Below are positions 9,636 through 18,607 of a stretch of 64,000 nt of DNA, piece after piece. The stretch is from Rhizobium sp. R711 (GTDB lineage: Bacteria > Pseudomonadota > Alphaproteobacteria > Rhizobiales > Rhizobiaceae), in NCBI RefSeq assembly GCF_002211365.1, contig NZ_LOKZ01000035.1, positions 1 to 64,000 of the forward strand. The letters are read 5' to 3'. Below the pieces are notes generated by a model. That model saw nothing but the letters and a program-made list of their open reading frames with translations, was not told where the DNA came from and searched no databases. The translations under genes were made by a program, and so were the position numbers. Numbering within the stretch: the first letter of the stretch is position 1; each line of letters begins with the position of its first letter.

Positions 9636-12600
9636 TCAGGCGATCTCACGCAGTTGTTCAGCCGTCTGCAGATCGACCGACACGAGCTGCGATACGCCCT
9701 GCTCCGCCATCGTCACGCCGAACAGCCTGTTCATGCGCGCCATGGTGATCGGATTGTGGGTGATGATGACGAAACGCGTTTCGGTGGAGGCGGCCATTTC
9801 GTCCATCAGGTTGCAATAGCGCTCGACATTGTGGTCGTCGAGCGGGGCGTCCACTTCGTCCAGCACGCAGATCGGGGCGGGATTGGTGAGGAAGACGGCA
9901 AAGATCAGCGCCATTGCCGTCAGTGCCTGCTCGCCACCCGAAAGGAGCGTCATCGTCTGCGGCTTCTTGCCGGGCGGGCGGGCGAGAATTTCCAGGCCGG
10001 CTTCGAGCGGATCGTCGGATTCGATCAGCTGCAATTCGGCAGTGCCGCCGCCGAAAAGATGGGTGAAGAGGCGCTGGAACTGGCCGTTGACCACGTCGAA
10101 GGCGGCGAGCAGGCGCTCGCGGCCCTCGCGATTGAGGCTCTGGATCGCACCACGCAGCTTGCGAATCGCATCGATAACATCGTCGCGTTCCTTGATCAGC
10201 GCCTCGAGCTTCCCCGTCAGTTCCTTCTGCTCCTCCTCGGCGCGCAAGTTGACCGCGCCAAGTCGCTCGCGCTCTATCTTGAGTCGTTCGAGTTCGCGCT
10301 CGACCTCACGAAGGTCAGGCGCGGCCTGCATTGCCTCCAGTCCGGCAAGCCGAAGGGCCTCGTGTGGCGCAACGTTTAGTGCCTCACGTATTCGGGCTTC
10401 GGTTTCCTGTCGTTTCTCCCGCGCCGAGACCAGCCGCTCTTCGGCGCGACCGCGGCGCTCGCGGCTTTCGGCGAGCTCGGAGAGAGCCGTCGCCGCCTTG
10501 TGGTCGGCGTCGCGCTGGACGAGCTCGGCTTCGGCTAGCACATCGGCCGCATGGCGACGCGCTTCCTCAGCCTTCTGGAGTTCGGTCAACAGCGCGCGGC
10601 GCTTGTCGTCAAACTCATCGGGAGCCATTTCGAGCTCGGCTGCTTCCTCCCGGGCTTCCTCCTCGCGGTCGCGAAGCGTCGCGATGTGATCCTCGGCGCT
10701 GGCAGCGCGCAGGCGCCAAGTCTCCCGCTCCTGCCGGATGGCAATGATGCGGCGCTGACGAGCCTCGTTCTCGCGGTTCAGGCTTTCATGGCGAGCCCGC
10801 GCTTCGGCGAGTACTCCGCGGTCGGTCGCCACTTCGGCCTGCTGCGACCGAAGCCGTTCGTCGATCGCCGTCAGATCAGGGGCATCTTCCAGCTCGATCC
10901 GGGCGTTCTCTTCCTGCACCGAAAGATCCTCAAGCTGGATCTGAAGCTGGCTGACAGCTTCCGCAATGACATCGCGGCGACGGACGAGATCGCCGGAAGC
11001 CCGCTCGGCCGCTGCCAGCGCTTCGCGCGCCTCGGCGAGTTGCCGCGCGGAGATGCGGCTCTTCTCGCGCGCCTCGGCGAGGCGCTGTTCCCGAAGGCGG
11101 ATGGCATCGGCCGCGACCGCCAGGCGTTCTTCTGCTTCATCGAGTATGTCGCGGGCAAGCGCCGCTTCGCTTTCCAGTTCGGCGAGCCGGTTCTTCTGCG
11201 CCAGCTTCAGTGCGGCCGCACTCGGTGCATCGGCACCGGTGACGTGACCGTCCCAGCGGTAGACGGCGCCTTCCTTCGTCACGAGACGCTGGCCGGGCTT
11301 CAGGTCTTTCATCAGAGCTGCAGCATCCGCACCGGAGACAAGGCCGATCTGTTTCAGGCGGCGCATCAGCGCCGTAGGAGCGCGAACGTAATTGATTAGT
11401 GGCGTCGCACCGGCCGGCAGCGCCGGGTCCACGGCACCGTCACCAATGCCGGACCAATGAACCGGCGCTTTGGGATCAAGCGGGGATTCGATGTCGTCAC
11501 CCAAGGCAGCACCGAGCGCCGTTTCGAAGCTGCGATCGACGCGAAGCTCATCGGCAACCGGCGCAAATTCGCCTGCGGCTGCGCCGGCGGCCAGCATGCG
11601 CGAAATGGTCCGGGCTTCCGTTTCGATGGCGTTCAGCTTTGCGCGCGCCTGATCGACCGGCGATCGGGAGAGAGCCTCGGTCTGGCGGGCAGCGGCCAAG
11701 GCCTGCTCGACGTCCTGGATTGCGGCTTCAGCCTCGGCAAGCGCCTGCTCGCCCGCCTCGACCATGGCCCGCTTCTCGTCTGGATCAGGCAGAGCGGACA
11801 TCTTCTCGCCGATAGCCGACAGCTCGCGGTTGGCTTCGTCCATCTGCCGTTCAAGACGCATCTTGCGATCGGCAAGGTCGCGAATGGCGCGCTCGAGCTG
11901 GTTGCGCCCAGCCGCAGCCTCGGCACGTTCAGCCGTCAGCGCGGTGAAAATCCGTTCGCTGTCGGCGAGCTTTGCGGTAGCCTCCTCGAAAGCCTCGCGT
12001 GTTTCTTCGGCTAAGCGGCCAGAGTCGGCAAGGATCTCGGTGATCTCCGCCTGTTCGGCATCCAGCCGCGCCAGGATTTCGGCGTTGTCTGCAACCAGCC
12101 GCTCCTCGCGGCGGATATCCTCGCCGAGCTGCGCAAGGCGGCGGGTCAGCTCGTCGCGACGGCGCAGGATGCGGTTAGCATCCTCCTCCAGCTGTGTCTT
12201 GGCGATCTGCAGGCGCTGCAGCGCGGCAGCTGCACGCGCTTCGCCCTCGCGCAGTTCCGGCAGCTTGAGGCTGGCAACGCCCTGAGTCTTGGCGGCCTCC
12301 ATCTGCATCTGCGCCTTTTCGGCGACGACGACAGTGGCCTGATTGAGCGCGCTGTCGGCCTCGGCTTCCGCCTCCTTGGCCTGAACCCAGCGGATATGCA
12401 GAAGCAGCGCCTCGCGGGCGCGGATATCGGCAGACAGCGACTTGAAGCGGCTTGCCTGACGGGCCTGACGCTTCAAGCTTTCGATCTGGCTTTCGAGCTG
12501 CGAGGTCACGTCGTCGAGGCGTTCGAGATTGCTCTCGGCGGCACGCAGACGAAGCTCAGCTTCGTGACGGCGCGAATGCAGGCCTGATATGCCGGCGGCC

Positions 12601-13097
12601 TCTTCGAGCAACTGGCGGCGGGCCTGTGGCTTTGCCGAGATCAACTCGCCAATACGCCCCTGCCCGACCATCGATGGTGAACGGGCGCCGGTGGAGGCGT
12701 CGGCGAAGAGAAGCTGCACGTCCTTGGCGCGGCTTTCCTTGCCGTTGATGCGATAGATCGACCCCTGCTCGCGCTCGATGCGGCGCGTGACCTGGATCTC
12801 GTCGCTATCGTTGAAGTCAGCAGGCGCCGTGCGCTCTGCATTGTCGAGATAGAGTGCAACTTCGGCGGTGTTGCGGGCGGGACGATTGCCGGAGCCGGAG
12901 AAAATGACGTCGTCCATGCCGGACGCGCGCATGTTCTTGTAGGAGTTTTCACCCATCACCCAGCGGAGCGCTTCGACGAGGTTCGACTTGCCGCAGCCGT
13001 TCGGGCCGACGATGCCAGTCAAGCCGCGCTCGATGATGAATTCGGTGGGTTCGACGAAGGATTTGAAGCCGACGACGCGAAGCTTGTTGAACTTCAT
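9636..13097 (-). CDS. smc: Chromosome segregation ATPase SMC
   Basis: The 1153-residue SMC protein compacts and segregates the chromosome with ScpA/ScpB. The Walker A motif GPNGCGKSN is at residues 31-39; two long coiled-coil arms flank a hinge around residues 510-640; the C-terminal head has the signature LLSGGEQALTAMAL and Walker B PICVLDEVDAPLDD. The ATG at 13097 gives the family N-terminus MKFNKLRVVGFKSFVEPTEF; the frame is open nine codons further up but without support. It lies downstream of the DsbA-like gene with a 78-base gap that contains a hairpin, and ends in a strong terminator at 9361. Confidence 0.98.
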   Translation of the reverse strand: MKFNKLRVVGFKSFVEPTEFIIERGLTGIVGPNGCGKSNLVEALRWVMGENSYKNMRASGMDDVIFSGSGNRPARNTAEVALYLDNAERTAPADFNDSDEIQVTRRIEREQGSIYRINGKESRAKDVQLLFADASTGARSPSMVGQGRIGELISAKPQARRQLLEEAAGISGLHSRRHEAELRLRAAESNLERLDDVTSQLESQIESLKRQARQASRFKSLSADIRAREALLLHIRWVQAKEAEAEADSALNQATVVVAEKAQMQMEAAKTQGVASLKLPELREGEARAAAALQRLQIAKTQLEEDANRILRRRDELTRRLAQLGEDIRREERLVADNAEILARLDAEQAEITEILADSGRLAEETREAFEEATAKLADSERIFTALTAERAEAAAGRNQLERAIRDLADRKMRLERQMDEANRELSAIGEKMSALPDPDEKRAMVEAGEQALAEAEAAIQDVEQALAAARQTEALSRSPVDQARAKLNAIETEARTISRMLAAGAAAGEFAPVADELRVDRSFETALGAALGDDIESPLDPKAPVHWSGIGDGAVDPALPAGATPLINYVRAPTALMRRLKQIGLVSGADAAALMKDLKPGQRLVTKEGAVYRWDGHVTGADAPSAAALKLAQKNRLAELESEAALARDILDEAEERLAVAADAIRLREQRLAEAREKSRISARQLAEAREALAAAERASGDLVRRRDVIAEAVSQLQIQLEDLSVQEENARIELEDAPDLTAIDERLRSQQAEVATDRGVLAEARARHESLNRENEARQRRIIAIRQERETWRLRAASAEDHIATLRDREEEAREEAAELEMAPDEFDDKRRALLTELQKAEEARRHAADVLAEAELVQRDADHKAATALSELAESRERRGRAEERLVSAREKRQETEARIREALNVAPHEALRLAGLEAMQAAPDLREVERELERLKIERERLGAVNLRAEEEQKELTGKLEALIKERDDVIDAIRKLRGAIQSLNREGRERLLAAFDVVNGQFQRLFTHLFGGGTAELQLIESDDPLEAGLEILARPPGKKPQTMTLLSGGEQALTAMALIFAVFLTNPAPICVLDEVDAPLDDHNVERYCNLMDEMAASTETRFVIITHNPITMARMNRLFGVTMAEQGVSQLVSVDLQTAEQLREIA

Positions 13098-13125
13098 GCC
13101 GCGTCCCCGCGCCTGATAAAGCAAA

Positions 13126-13158
13126 CGACGGGCGCACGACTTCGGCCGTCGCCCGTCG
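13126..13158 (-). terminator. Hairpin between the DsbA-like gene and smc
   Basis: CGACGGGCG (13126-13134) pairs with CGCCCGTCG (13150-13158) around a 15-base loop. On the minus strand it is followed by TTTGCTTTAT, so it could be a terminator or partial attenuator between the two genes. The stem is GC-rich but the T-run is short. Confidence 0.55.
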
Positions 13159-13175
13159 ATCGGATACGGTTCAGT

Positions 13176-13868
13176 TTAGAGCAGGCTGTCGATAAGGGCC
13201 GACATGGTGTCAACCGACATGTCTCCAGAATAGCGCTTCCCGTTGATGAGGAACGTCGGCGTGGCGTTGACGCCAAACTCCTTGGAACCCCTTTCCCGCG
13301 TTGCATTCACTTGATCCAGCAGCTTCTGGTTCGTCAAGCACTTCGTAAAGCTATCCTCAGTAAATCCAGCAAGTTTGGACATCTGAAGCAATGCAGCGCG
13401 GCCATCGTCCGCGGCAGCCCAGTTTTGCTGCTGCTTGAACAGCATCGAAACCATCGGGAAATACTGTTCGGCCGTGCTCAATTCTTCCGGCTTGGCAGCG
13501 TTGCAGCGGGCCAGCATGAAGGCGGCAGCCGCACGCGGATCAAACGGAAATTCGCGAATGATAAAGCGTACCTTGCCGGTGTCGACGTACTTCTTCTTGA
13601 TCTCGTCGAAGGTCGTCGTGTGGAAGTGAGCGCAATGGGGGCAGGTCATCGACATGTATTCGACGATCGTGACCGGGGCATCTTCCTTGCCGAGTACCAT
13701 TTCCGGCAACTCGCCCGGCTTCAGCACGGCAGCCATGTCGACGTCGCCATCGGGCTTCGGCACTTCGGTCGCGGCATGCGCGGTGCTGAAAACCGCCAGG
13801 GTCGCGGTCGCCGCAGCCACGCCGCCCAGAAGCTGGCGTTTCGTCAGTTGCATTTCGGAAATCGACAT
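13176..13868 (-). CDS. DsbA-family thiol:disulfide oxidoreductase (230 aa)
   Basis: A secreted thioredoxin-fold oxidoreductase. The active site CPHC is at C76-C79 in a DsbA/BdbD-like domain (SMTCPHCAHFH), and a cis-proline loop VNATPTFLINGK lies near residue 205. The N-terminus has a basic start and a long hydrophobic stretch, TKRQLLGGVAAATATLAVF, ending at AHA; the K-R pair resembles a relaxed Tat motif. The ATG at 13868 has GGGGAAC just upstream; an in-frame ATG at 13880 lacks one. The likely role is periplasmic disulfide formation. It lies between the DciA-like gene and smc on the same strand. Confidence 0.88.
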   Translation of the reverse strand: MSISEMQLTKRQLLGGVAAATATLAVFSTAHAATEVPKPDGDVDMAAVLKPGELPEMVLGKEDAPVTIVEYMSMTCPHCAHFHTTTFDEIKKKYVDTGKVRFIIREFPFDPRAAAAFMLARCNAAKPEELSTAEQYFPMVSMLFKQQQNWAAADDGRAALLQMSKLAGFTEDSFTKCLTNQKLLDQVNATRERGSKEFGVNATPTFLINGKRYSGDMSVDTMSALIDSLL

Positions 13869-14028
13869 GAAGTTCCCCATAAATGAGTGTAGTGGCTAAC
13901 AGTGCGATATAACGGCTCGAAGTCCCGAACAAGGCACGCTTCACCAACTTTCTTCAAAGAATTGTGACCTTGGTTGGACCGCCAGATTAAATTGCGGACA
14001 GAATTGCCGTGGCAATACTTGAGAGGCG

Positions 14029-14517
14029 CTAGCGGCCGCGCTTTCCCAACACCGCCGTGCCGAGACGCTTCACCGCTTCACGCAGCTTGTCGCCCTCGAT
14101 CCCTGCCATCATCTCGTCGAGTTTTGCGGCGGCCGCACCCTTCAGCGGCGGAGGTGTACGGGAGCGCTTAGCCGCCTGATAGACAGGCTTCTGGACGATG
14201 CGGATCTGGTGAACGGCGGCGAAGCCGAAGAAGCTGTTGACCCGCTGGATCAATTCGTTCTGTGCATGCGTCAGAAACAAAGCGCGGGCACCCTCGCAGG
14301 CAATGGTGAGCACGCCGGGACGAAAGCTGCCGTCATCGTTACCCCTCGCCCAGGCTATCTTTTCCGGCCGCGTGCAATCGGCAAACTCCTCGCCGGCGAT
14401 CTCGTCCCATGATCCGAGCAGCGCCGTGTTGATGCCGGCGCGCTTTGCCAGCACCGGATCGATCAACCCATTGGTCAATTCGGAGATCTGCTTTTCACCT
14501 TTGCGTGGATAACTCAT
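14029..14517 (-). CDS. DUF721 / DciA-like protein (162 aa)
   Basis: The N-terminal 100 residues match the DUF721 family: LAKRAGINTALLGSWDEIAG, then GVLTIACEGARALFLTHAQN with ELIQRVNSFFG. DUF721 includes DciA, the loader/operator of the replicative helicase DnaB in bacteria that lack DnaC. The C-terminal 60 residues are basic and probably disordered (KRSRTPPPLKGAAAAKLDE), as in several alphaproteobacterial members. The ATG at 14517 with upstream AAGG was preferred to a GTG at 14529. It is divergent from mutY, as in many Rhizobiales; a link to replication is inferred from the family. Confidence 0.82.
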   Translation of the reverse strand: MSYPRKGEKQISELTNGLIDPVLAKRAGINTALLGSWDEIAGEEFADCTRPEKIAWARGNDDGSFRPGVLTIACEGARALFLTHAQNELIQRVNSFFGFAAVHQIRIVQKPVYQAAKRSRTPPPLKGAAAAKLDEMMAGIEGDKLREAVKRLGTAVLGKRGR

Positions 14518-14611
14518 CGAAACCTTCACATCGCGCTGCCTTCAGGCGCCACTGCCTTGATCGCGCGGCATTGCTTCGCCAAGTATAAGGCACTTCCCCT
14601 GACGACGGCAA

Positions 14612-15706
14612 ATGATGACATCGACGACACTGGACGCGCCCGCCGCCAAACCCCTTCTTAGCTGGTATGACCGGCACCATCGCGATTTGCCCTGGCGCGT
14701 CTCGCCACCTATGGCGGCGCGCGGCATCAAGGCCGACCCCTACCATGTCTGGCTCTCCGAAGTGATGCTGCAGCAGACCACAGTACCGGCGGTGAAGCCC
14801 TACTTCGCCAACTTCCTCGCACGCTGGCCGACCGTGCGGGATCTCGCCGATGCGCCCAGCGAGGACGTGATGGCTGCCTGGGCCGGGCTCGGATATTACG
14901 CGCGCGCCCGAAACCTCAAGAAATGCGCCGAAGCGGTGGCGGGCGAACACGACGGCGTCTTTCCTGACAGCGAGGACGGGCTGAAATCGCTTCCCGGTAT
15001 CGGCGACTATACGGCAGCCGCGGTAGCGGCGATCGCCTTCAACCGGCAGGCGGCCGTGATGGACGGCAACGTCGAGCGTGTGATCTCGCGGCTCTACGCG
15101 ATTGCCACGCCCCTACCCGCAGCCAAACCGTTGATGAAGCAGAAGGTGGCTCTTCTGACCCCGAAGGACCGACCGGGCGACTTCGCGCAGGCGATGATGG
15201 ATCTCGGCGCGACGATCTGCACACCGAAACGCCCTGCCTGTTCTCTCTGTCCGTTCAATGGATCCTGCGAGGCGCTGCGCCTGCACGATCCGGAACGGTT
15301 TCCGGTCAAGGCTGCCAAGAAGGAGAAGCCGATCCGTCAAGGTGCAGCCTTTATCGCGGTCACTGCGGATGGCGATGTTCTCTTGCGGCGACGCATCGAA
15401 AGCGGCCTGCTCGGCGGCATGACCGAGGTGCCGACGACAGGCTGGACGGCACGGCAGGATGGAGAGACGTCAGCCAATGCCGCGCCTTTCCTTGCAGCCT
15501 GGGAGCCCTGCGGGGCGGTGACCCACGTCTTCACCCATTTCGAGCTCAGGTTATCGATCTACCGCGTCGCGATCCCTTCGCGAATTCAAGTGGATAACGG
15601 TTGGTGGGAGCCGGTTACAAATCTTGAATCGCAGGCGCTACCGACCGTCATGAAAAAAGCAATCACCGCGGCTATCCCGCTCGCGTTCAAACATGCCAAG
15701 GATTGA
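14612..15706 (+). CDS. mutY: A/G-specific adenine glycosylase MutY
   Basis: MutY removes adenine mispaired with 8-oxoguanine. The 364 residues show catalytic E50 in SEVMLQQT, the helix-hairpin-helix LPGIGDYTAAAV, catalytic D151 in MDGNVERVISR, and the 4Fe-4S ligands C203-X6-C210-X2-C213-X5-C219. Residues of about 235-355 form the Nudix-like domain that recognises 8-oxoguanine. The start is one of two adjacent ATGs. It heads an operon: the HAD gene starts four bases after its stop and the NTF2-like gene follows closely. Confidence 0.97.
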   Translation: MMTSTTLDAPAAKPLLSWYDRHHRDLPWRVSPPMAARGIKADPYHVWLSEVMLQQTTVPAVKPYFANFLARWPTVRDLADAPSEDVMAAWAGLGYYARARNLKKCAEAVAGEHDGVFPDSEDGLKSLPGIGDYTAAAVAAIAFNRQAAVMDGNVERVISRLYAIATPLPAAKPLMKQKVALLTPKDRPGDFAQAMMDLGATICTPKRPACSLCPFNGSCEALRLHDPERFPVKAAKKEKPIRQGAAFIAVTADGDVLLRRRIESGLLGGMTEVPTTGWTARQDGETSANAAPFLAAWEPCGAVTHVFTHFELRLSIYRVAIPSRIQVDNGWWEPVTNLESQALPTVMKKAITAAIPLAFKHAKD

Positions 15707-15709
15707 TCG

Positions 15710-16318
15710 ATGCCCATCGAGCATATTGTTTTCGACATCGGAAAAGTTCTCATCCATTACGATCCGAATATTCCATTCAGCCGCCTCATTCCCGACGAGG
15801 CCGAACGCAAATGGTTCTTCGACAATGTCTGCACCCACGACTGGAACATCGAACAAGACCGCGGACGCACCTGGGCCGATGCCGAGGCCCTGCTGATCGA
15901 GGTTCATCCTGAACGTGAGGAGCATATCCGCGCCTTCCGCAAATACTGGCACGAGATGGTTCCCCACTCCTATGACGACAGCGTCGCCATCATGGAAGGC
16001 TTGATTGCCGACGGCCAGGACGTGACGATGCTGACCAACTTCGCATCCGATACCTTCCGCGAGGCGCAAGTCCGCTTCCCGTTCCTGACCAAGCCGCGCG
16101 GCGTGACGGTTTCCGGCGATGTCGGCCTCATCAAACCCGACATTGCTATCTACGAAACGCACGCCAAGAGCTTCGACCTCGATCCGGCCGCGACGATCTT
16201 CATCGACGACTCCGCCCCTAACATCGAGGGCGCGAAGGCGGCCGGCTGGGATGCGGTTCTTTTCACTGGCGCCGACAAGCTGCGTGCCGATCTTGCAGCG
16301 CGCGGCGTGAGGCTCTGA
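15710..16318 (+). CDS. HAD-superfamily phosphatase, YihX-like (202 aa)
   Basis: A haloacid-dehalogenase phosphatase. Motif I is FDIGKVLI, where glycine replaces the second aspartate, as is normal for the YihX/epoxide-hydrolase-N-like branch; motif II lies near MLTNFA, motif III is GLIKPD, and motif IV is FIDDSAPNI. YihX acts on alpha-glucose-1-phosphate, but the substrate here is not known. It is the second gene after mutY with a three-base gap, and the next ATG follows two bases after its stop. Confidence 0.88.
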   Translation: MPIEHIVFDIGKVLIHYDPNIPFSRLIPDEAERKWFFDNVCTHDWNIEQDRGRTWADAEALLIEVHPEREEHIRAFRKYWHEMVPHSYDDSVAIMEGLIADGQDVTMLTNFASDTFREAQVRFPFLTKPRGVTVSGDVGLIKPDIAIYETHAKSFDLDPAATIFIDDSAPNIEGAKAAGWDAVLFTGADKLRADLAARGVRL

Positions 16319-16320
16319 CC

Positions 16321-16686
16321 ATGGCATTCGATCCCGTTGAGGAAATCAAGCGTTTCCACGGCGCAATCAACGCGCTCGATTTCGATACGATCGAGAACTA
16401 TTTCGCGGAAGACGCGACCTATGTCTCGAACGGTGTCGGGAGCCTGTCCGGGCGAGCCGACATCATGGTCGCTTTCCGCAAGTATTTCGACGACTACCCG
16501 GACCAGACGGCAATGGACACGCTGGTCGAGAAGGTGAGCCCCAAAGCCGGCCGCGCCGTGTGGTCGGTTCGCGCGACGCACAGCAAGACGGGCAACCCCT
16601 TGGTGCGGGAGGGCGAAGAAACGATCACCTTCAACGAAGATGGTCGTGTCACCCACGTCGAGGTGACGGATTATCGGGCGTTCTGA
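16321..16686 (+). CDS. SnoaL/NTF2-like protein (121 aa)
   Basis: A single NTF2-fold domain: N-terminal helix VEEIKRFHGAINALDFDTIE, then FAEDATYVSNGVGSLSGRAD and the C-terminal strands ETITFNEDGRVTHVEVTDY. Such proteins act as small isomerases, hydrolases or binding modules; no catalytic dyad can be assigned. Two bases separate it from the HAD stop, so it is probably the last gene of the mutY operon. Its final 16 bases overlap the 3' end of the convergent DUF6790 gene. Confidence 0.82.
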   Translation: MAFDPVEEIKRFHGAINALDFDTIENYFAEDATYVSNGVGSLSGRADIMVAFRKYFDDYPDQTAMDTLVEKVSPKAGRAVWSVRATHSKTGNPLVREGEETITFNEDGRVTHVEVTDYRAF

Positions 16687-17141
16687 AAGAACGCTGCGGA
16701 GAGATAAAAGGCGAGCACGAAAAAGAGCCACAGGTCGGAAACCATCGCGACGGCCCTCGACCTGTTCCTCCCCGGCTCGAGAAGGTGCTTGAGACCGGCA
16801 AGACCGAAGAACAAGCAACCGGTGATCGCGGCAGGGACGACCCACCGCGGCTCGAAGAAGCTGAGCACGCCAAGCATGCCGATCGACAGGTTGCCGAAGC
16901 CGATCTCCTGCACCAATGACAGAGCCTTGTGATCGGTCACACCGAAGATCGTTTCCGCCGTGAAGGCCGGATTGATGATCTGCTTCAGGCTTGCCACAAG
17001 CAAGCGCAGGCCGACGCCCCAGAAGACGAACCATTTTCCGATCAGGAACACGAGGTTGGCATCCGCGCTCGAATGCGCTTCCGCAACGACCGAGCCCAGC
17101 GGCAGAACAAGCATCAGCAACAGTATGATCGCAAGATACAT
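16671..17141 (-). CDS. DUF6790-type integral membrane protein (156 aa)
   Basis: A small inner-membrane protein with four probable transmembrane helices (about residues 2-22, 29-50, 80-118 as a pair, and 132-152). KQIINPAFTAETIFGVTDHKALSLVQEIGFGN is the soluble-looking centre. It matches, from memory, the uncharacterised DUF6790 family. The ATG at 17141 starts directly with a hydrophobic helix. The gene is convergent with the NTF2-like gene (16-base overlap). Function unknown. Confidence 0.75.
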   Translation of the reverse strand: MYLAIILLLMLVLPLGSVVAEAHSSADANLVFLIGKWFVFWGVGLRLLVASLKQIINPAFTAETIFGVTDHKALSLVQEIGFGNLSIGMLGVLSFFEPRWVVPAAITGCLFFGLAGLKHLLEPGRNRSRAVAMVSDLWLFFVLAFYLSAAFFQNAR

Positions 17142-17216
17142 GGCCTTCCCTGCCTGTTCGGATCATCAGTCAGCGATACATGCCACGGAACTGCGCCACC
17201 GCGCGAGCCAAAATGA

Positions 17217-17290
17217 AGAGCGCCCGGGGTGTTGATCCCCGGGCGCCAGGCCTTCTTCCGTAACTGGAGGTACAAAACACCGGAAGAAGG
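17217..17290 (-). terminator. Tandem hairpins downstream of ccrM
   Basis: Two stems lie between ccrM and the DUF6790 gene. CCTTCTTCCG (17251-17260) pairs with CGGAAGAAGG (17281-17290) across a 20-base loop. GCGCCCGGGG (17220-17229) pairs with CCCCGGGCGC (17237-17246) with a 7-base loop, and on the minus strand is followed by TCTTCATTTT. The second is a plausible Rho-independent terminator for ccrM. Confidence 0.7.
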
Positions 17291-17316
17291 AAGTCTCGAT
17301 CAGGTCGAGGCGCGCG

Positions 17317-18447
17317 TCATTCCGCCTTTGCCAGATCACCGCGGATCACGGACCGCAATTCATCGATCGGGCGCAGGGACTGCCCGTCGTCGAAATGCCA
17401 GAATGTCCATCCGTTGCATGCATCAAGGCCCTGGACCTTTGCCCCAAGGCGATGAATGGAACCGGCCTCGCCGCCGGAGGCCACCGTGCCGTCGGCGCGA
17501 ACGATCGCGCTGTAGCGGCGGCGGGCATCGGTCAGCACCTGGCCGGGCTTGATCAGGCCGCTTTCGACCAGCACGTTGAAAGCCACGCGGACTTCCTGCT
17601 TCTTGCCGGTCATCACGGTGAGTTCAGCCTTGCCGAGCGGCTCGACCGCTTCGATGCGGGCGGAGGCCGCGTCGATGTAGTCCTGCTCGCGCTCGATACC
17701 GACGAAGTGGCGGCCGAGGCGCTTGGCGACAGCGCCTGTCGTACCGGAGCCGAAGAACGGATCGAGGATGATGTCGCCGGGCTTGGAGGAAGCCATGATC
17801 ACGCGGGCAAGCAATGCTTCGGGCTTCTGCGTCGGATGCACCTTCTTGCCGTCGTCGCCCTTCAGGCGCTCACCGCCGCTGCAGATCGGGAACAGCCAGT
17901 CGGAGCGCATCTGCACGTCGTCGTTTGCCGCCTTCATGGCATCGTAGTTGAAGGTGTAGCCCTTGGCCTTGGCGTTCGGGCTCGCCCAGATCATCGTCTC
18001 ATGCGCGTTCTGGAAGCGGCGGCCCTTGAAGTTCGGCATCGGGTTGGTCTTGCGCCAGACGATGTCGTTGAGGATCCAGAAGTTCAGGTCCTGCAGTGTC
18101 GCGCCGACGCGGAAGATATTGTGATAGGAGCCAATGACCCAGATCGTCCCGGTCGGCTTGAGGACGCGACGGCAGGCGAGCAGCCAGGCGCGAGTGAATG
18201 CATCATAAGCTTCGAAGGAGGCGAACTGATCCCACTCGTCATCGACGGCATCGACCAATGACTGATCCGGGCGATGCAGCATGCCGCCGAGTTGGAGGTT
18301 GTACGGCGGATCGGCGAAGATAACGTCTACGGAGTGGTTCGGCAGGGCTTCAAGAGCAGCAACGCAATCGCCCTTGATGATCGTGTCGATCCAGGAGTCC
18401 GGTTTTGCGGAGGCCTTGAGATCGGCAAGCGGAAATACTGACGCCAT
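17317..18447 (-). CDS. ccrM: Cell-cycle DNA adenine methyltransferase CcrM (GANTC)
   Basis: CcrM methylates adenine in GANTC and times cell-cycle transcription in Alphaproteobacteria. The 376 residues carry the catalytic DPPY at 46-49 and the AdoMet-binding FGSGTTG at 232-238, the order of beta-class methylases. The C-terminal 100 residues (from about 275) form the CcrM-type extension with LIKPGQVLTDARRRYSAIVR and the final HRLGAKVQGLDACNGWTFWH. It has no partner restriction gene nearby, as expected for an orphan regulatory methylase. Imperfect CtrA-like half-sites lie 42-63 bases upstream of its start. Confidence 0.97.
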   Translation of the reverse strand: MASVFPLADLKASAKPDSWIDTIIKGDCVAALEALPNHSVDVIFADPPYNLQLGGMLHRPDQSLVDAVDDEWDQFASFEAYDAFTRAWLLACRRVLKPTGTIWVIGSYHNIFRVGATLQDLNFWILNDIVWRKTNPMPNFKGRRFQNAHETMIWASPNAKAKGYTFNYDAMKAANDDVQMRSDWLFPICSGGERLKGDDGKKVHPTQKPEALLARVIMASSKPGDIILDPFFGSGTTGAVAKRLGRHFVGIEREQDYIDAASARIEAVEPLGKAELTVMTGKKQEVRVAFNVLVESGLIKPGQVLTDARRRYSAIVRADGTVASGGEAGSIHRLGAKVQGLDACNGWTFWHFDDGQSLRPIDELRSVIRGDLAKAE

Positions 18448-18488
18448 CTGGAAACTCGCTCATACACATTACACTTTTACTGTCCGTT

Positions 18489-18510
18489 ATGGTTACTCAG
18501 TTTGGTTACC
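18489..18510 (-). promoter_or_regulatory. Possible CtrA-like repeats upstream of ccrM
   Basis: On the minus strand GGTAACCA (18510-18503) is followed by GTAACCAT (18496-18489), a direct repeat of GTAACC with a 14-base period. GTAACCAT differs by one base from the TTAACCAT half-site reported for rhizobial CtrA. CtrA activates ccrM in Caulobacter. The spacing is not the canonical TTAA-N7-TTAA, so this is tentative. Confidence 0.3.
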
Positions 18511-18607
18511 AAAGCCTGAAGGCATGAGCGATTTCGGGAAAATAAGTCGCCGCACGTGTTTAGACGCCGAAGGGCGGGCAGCAACCCTGCCCTTCCAGCC
18601 GCTCTCG

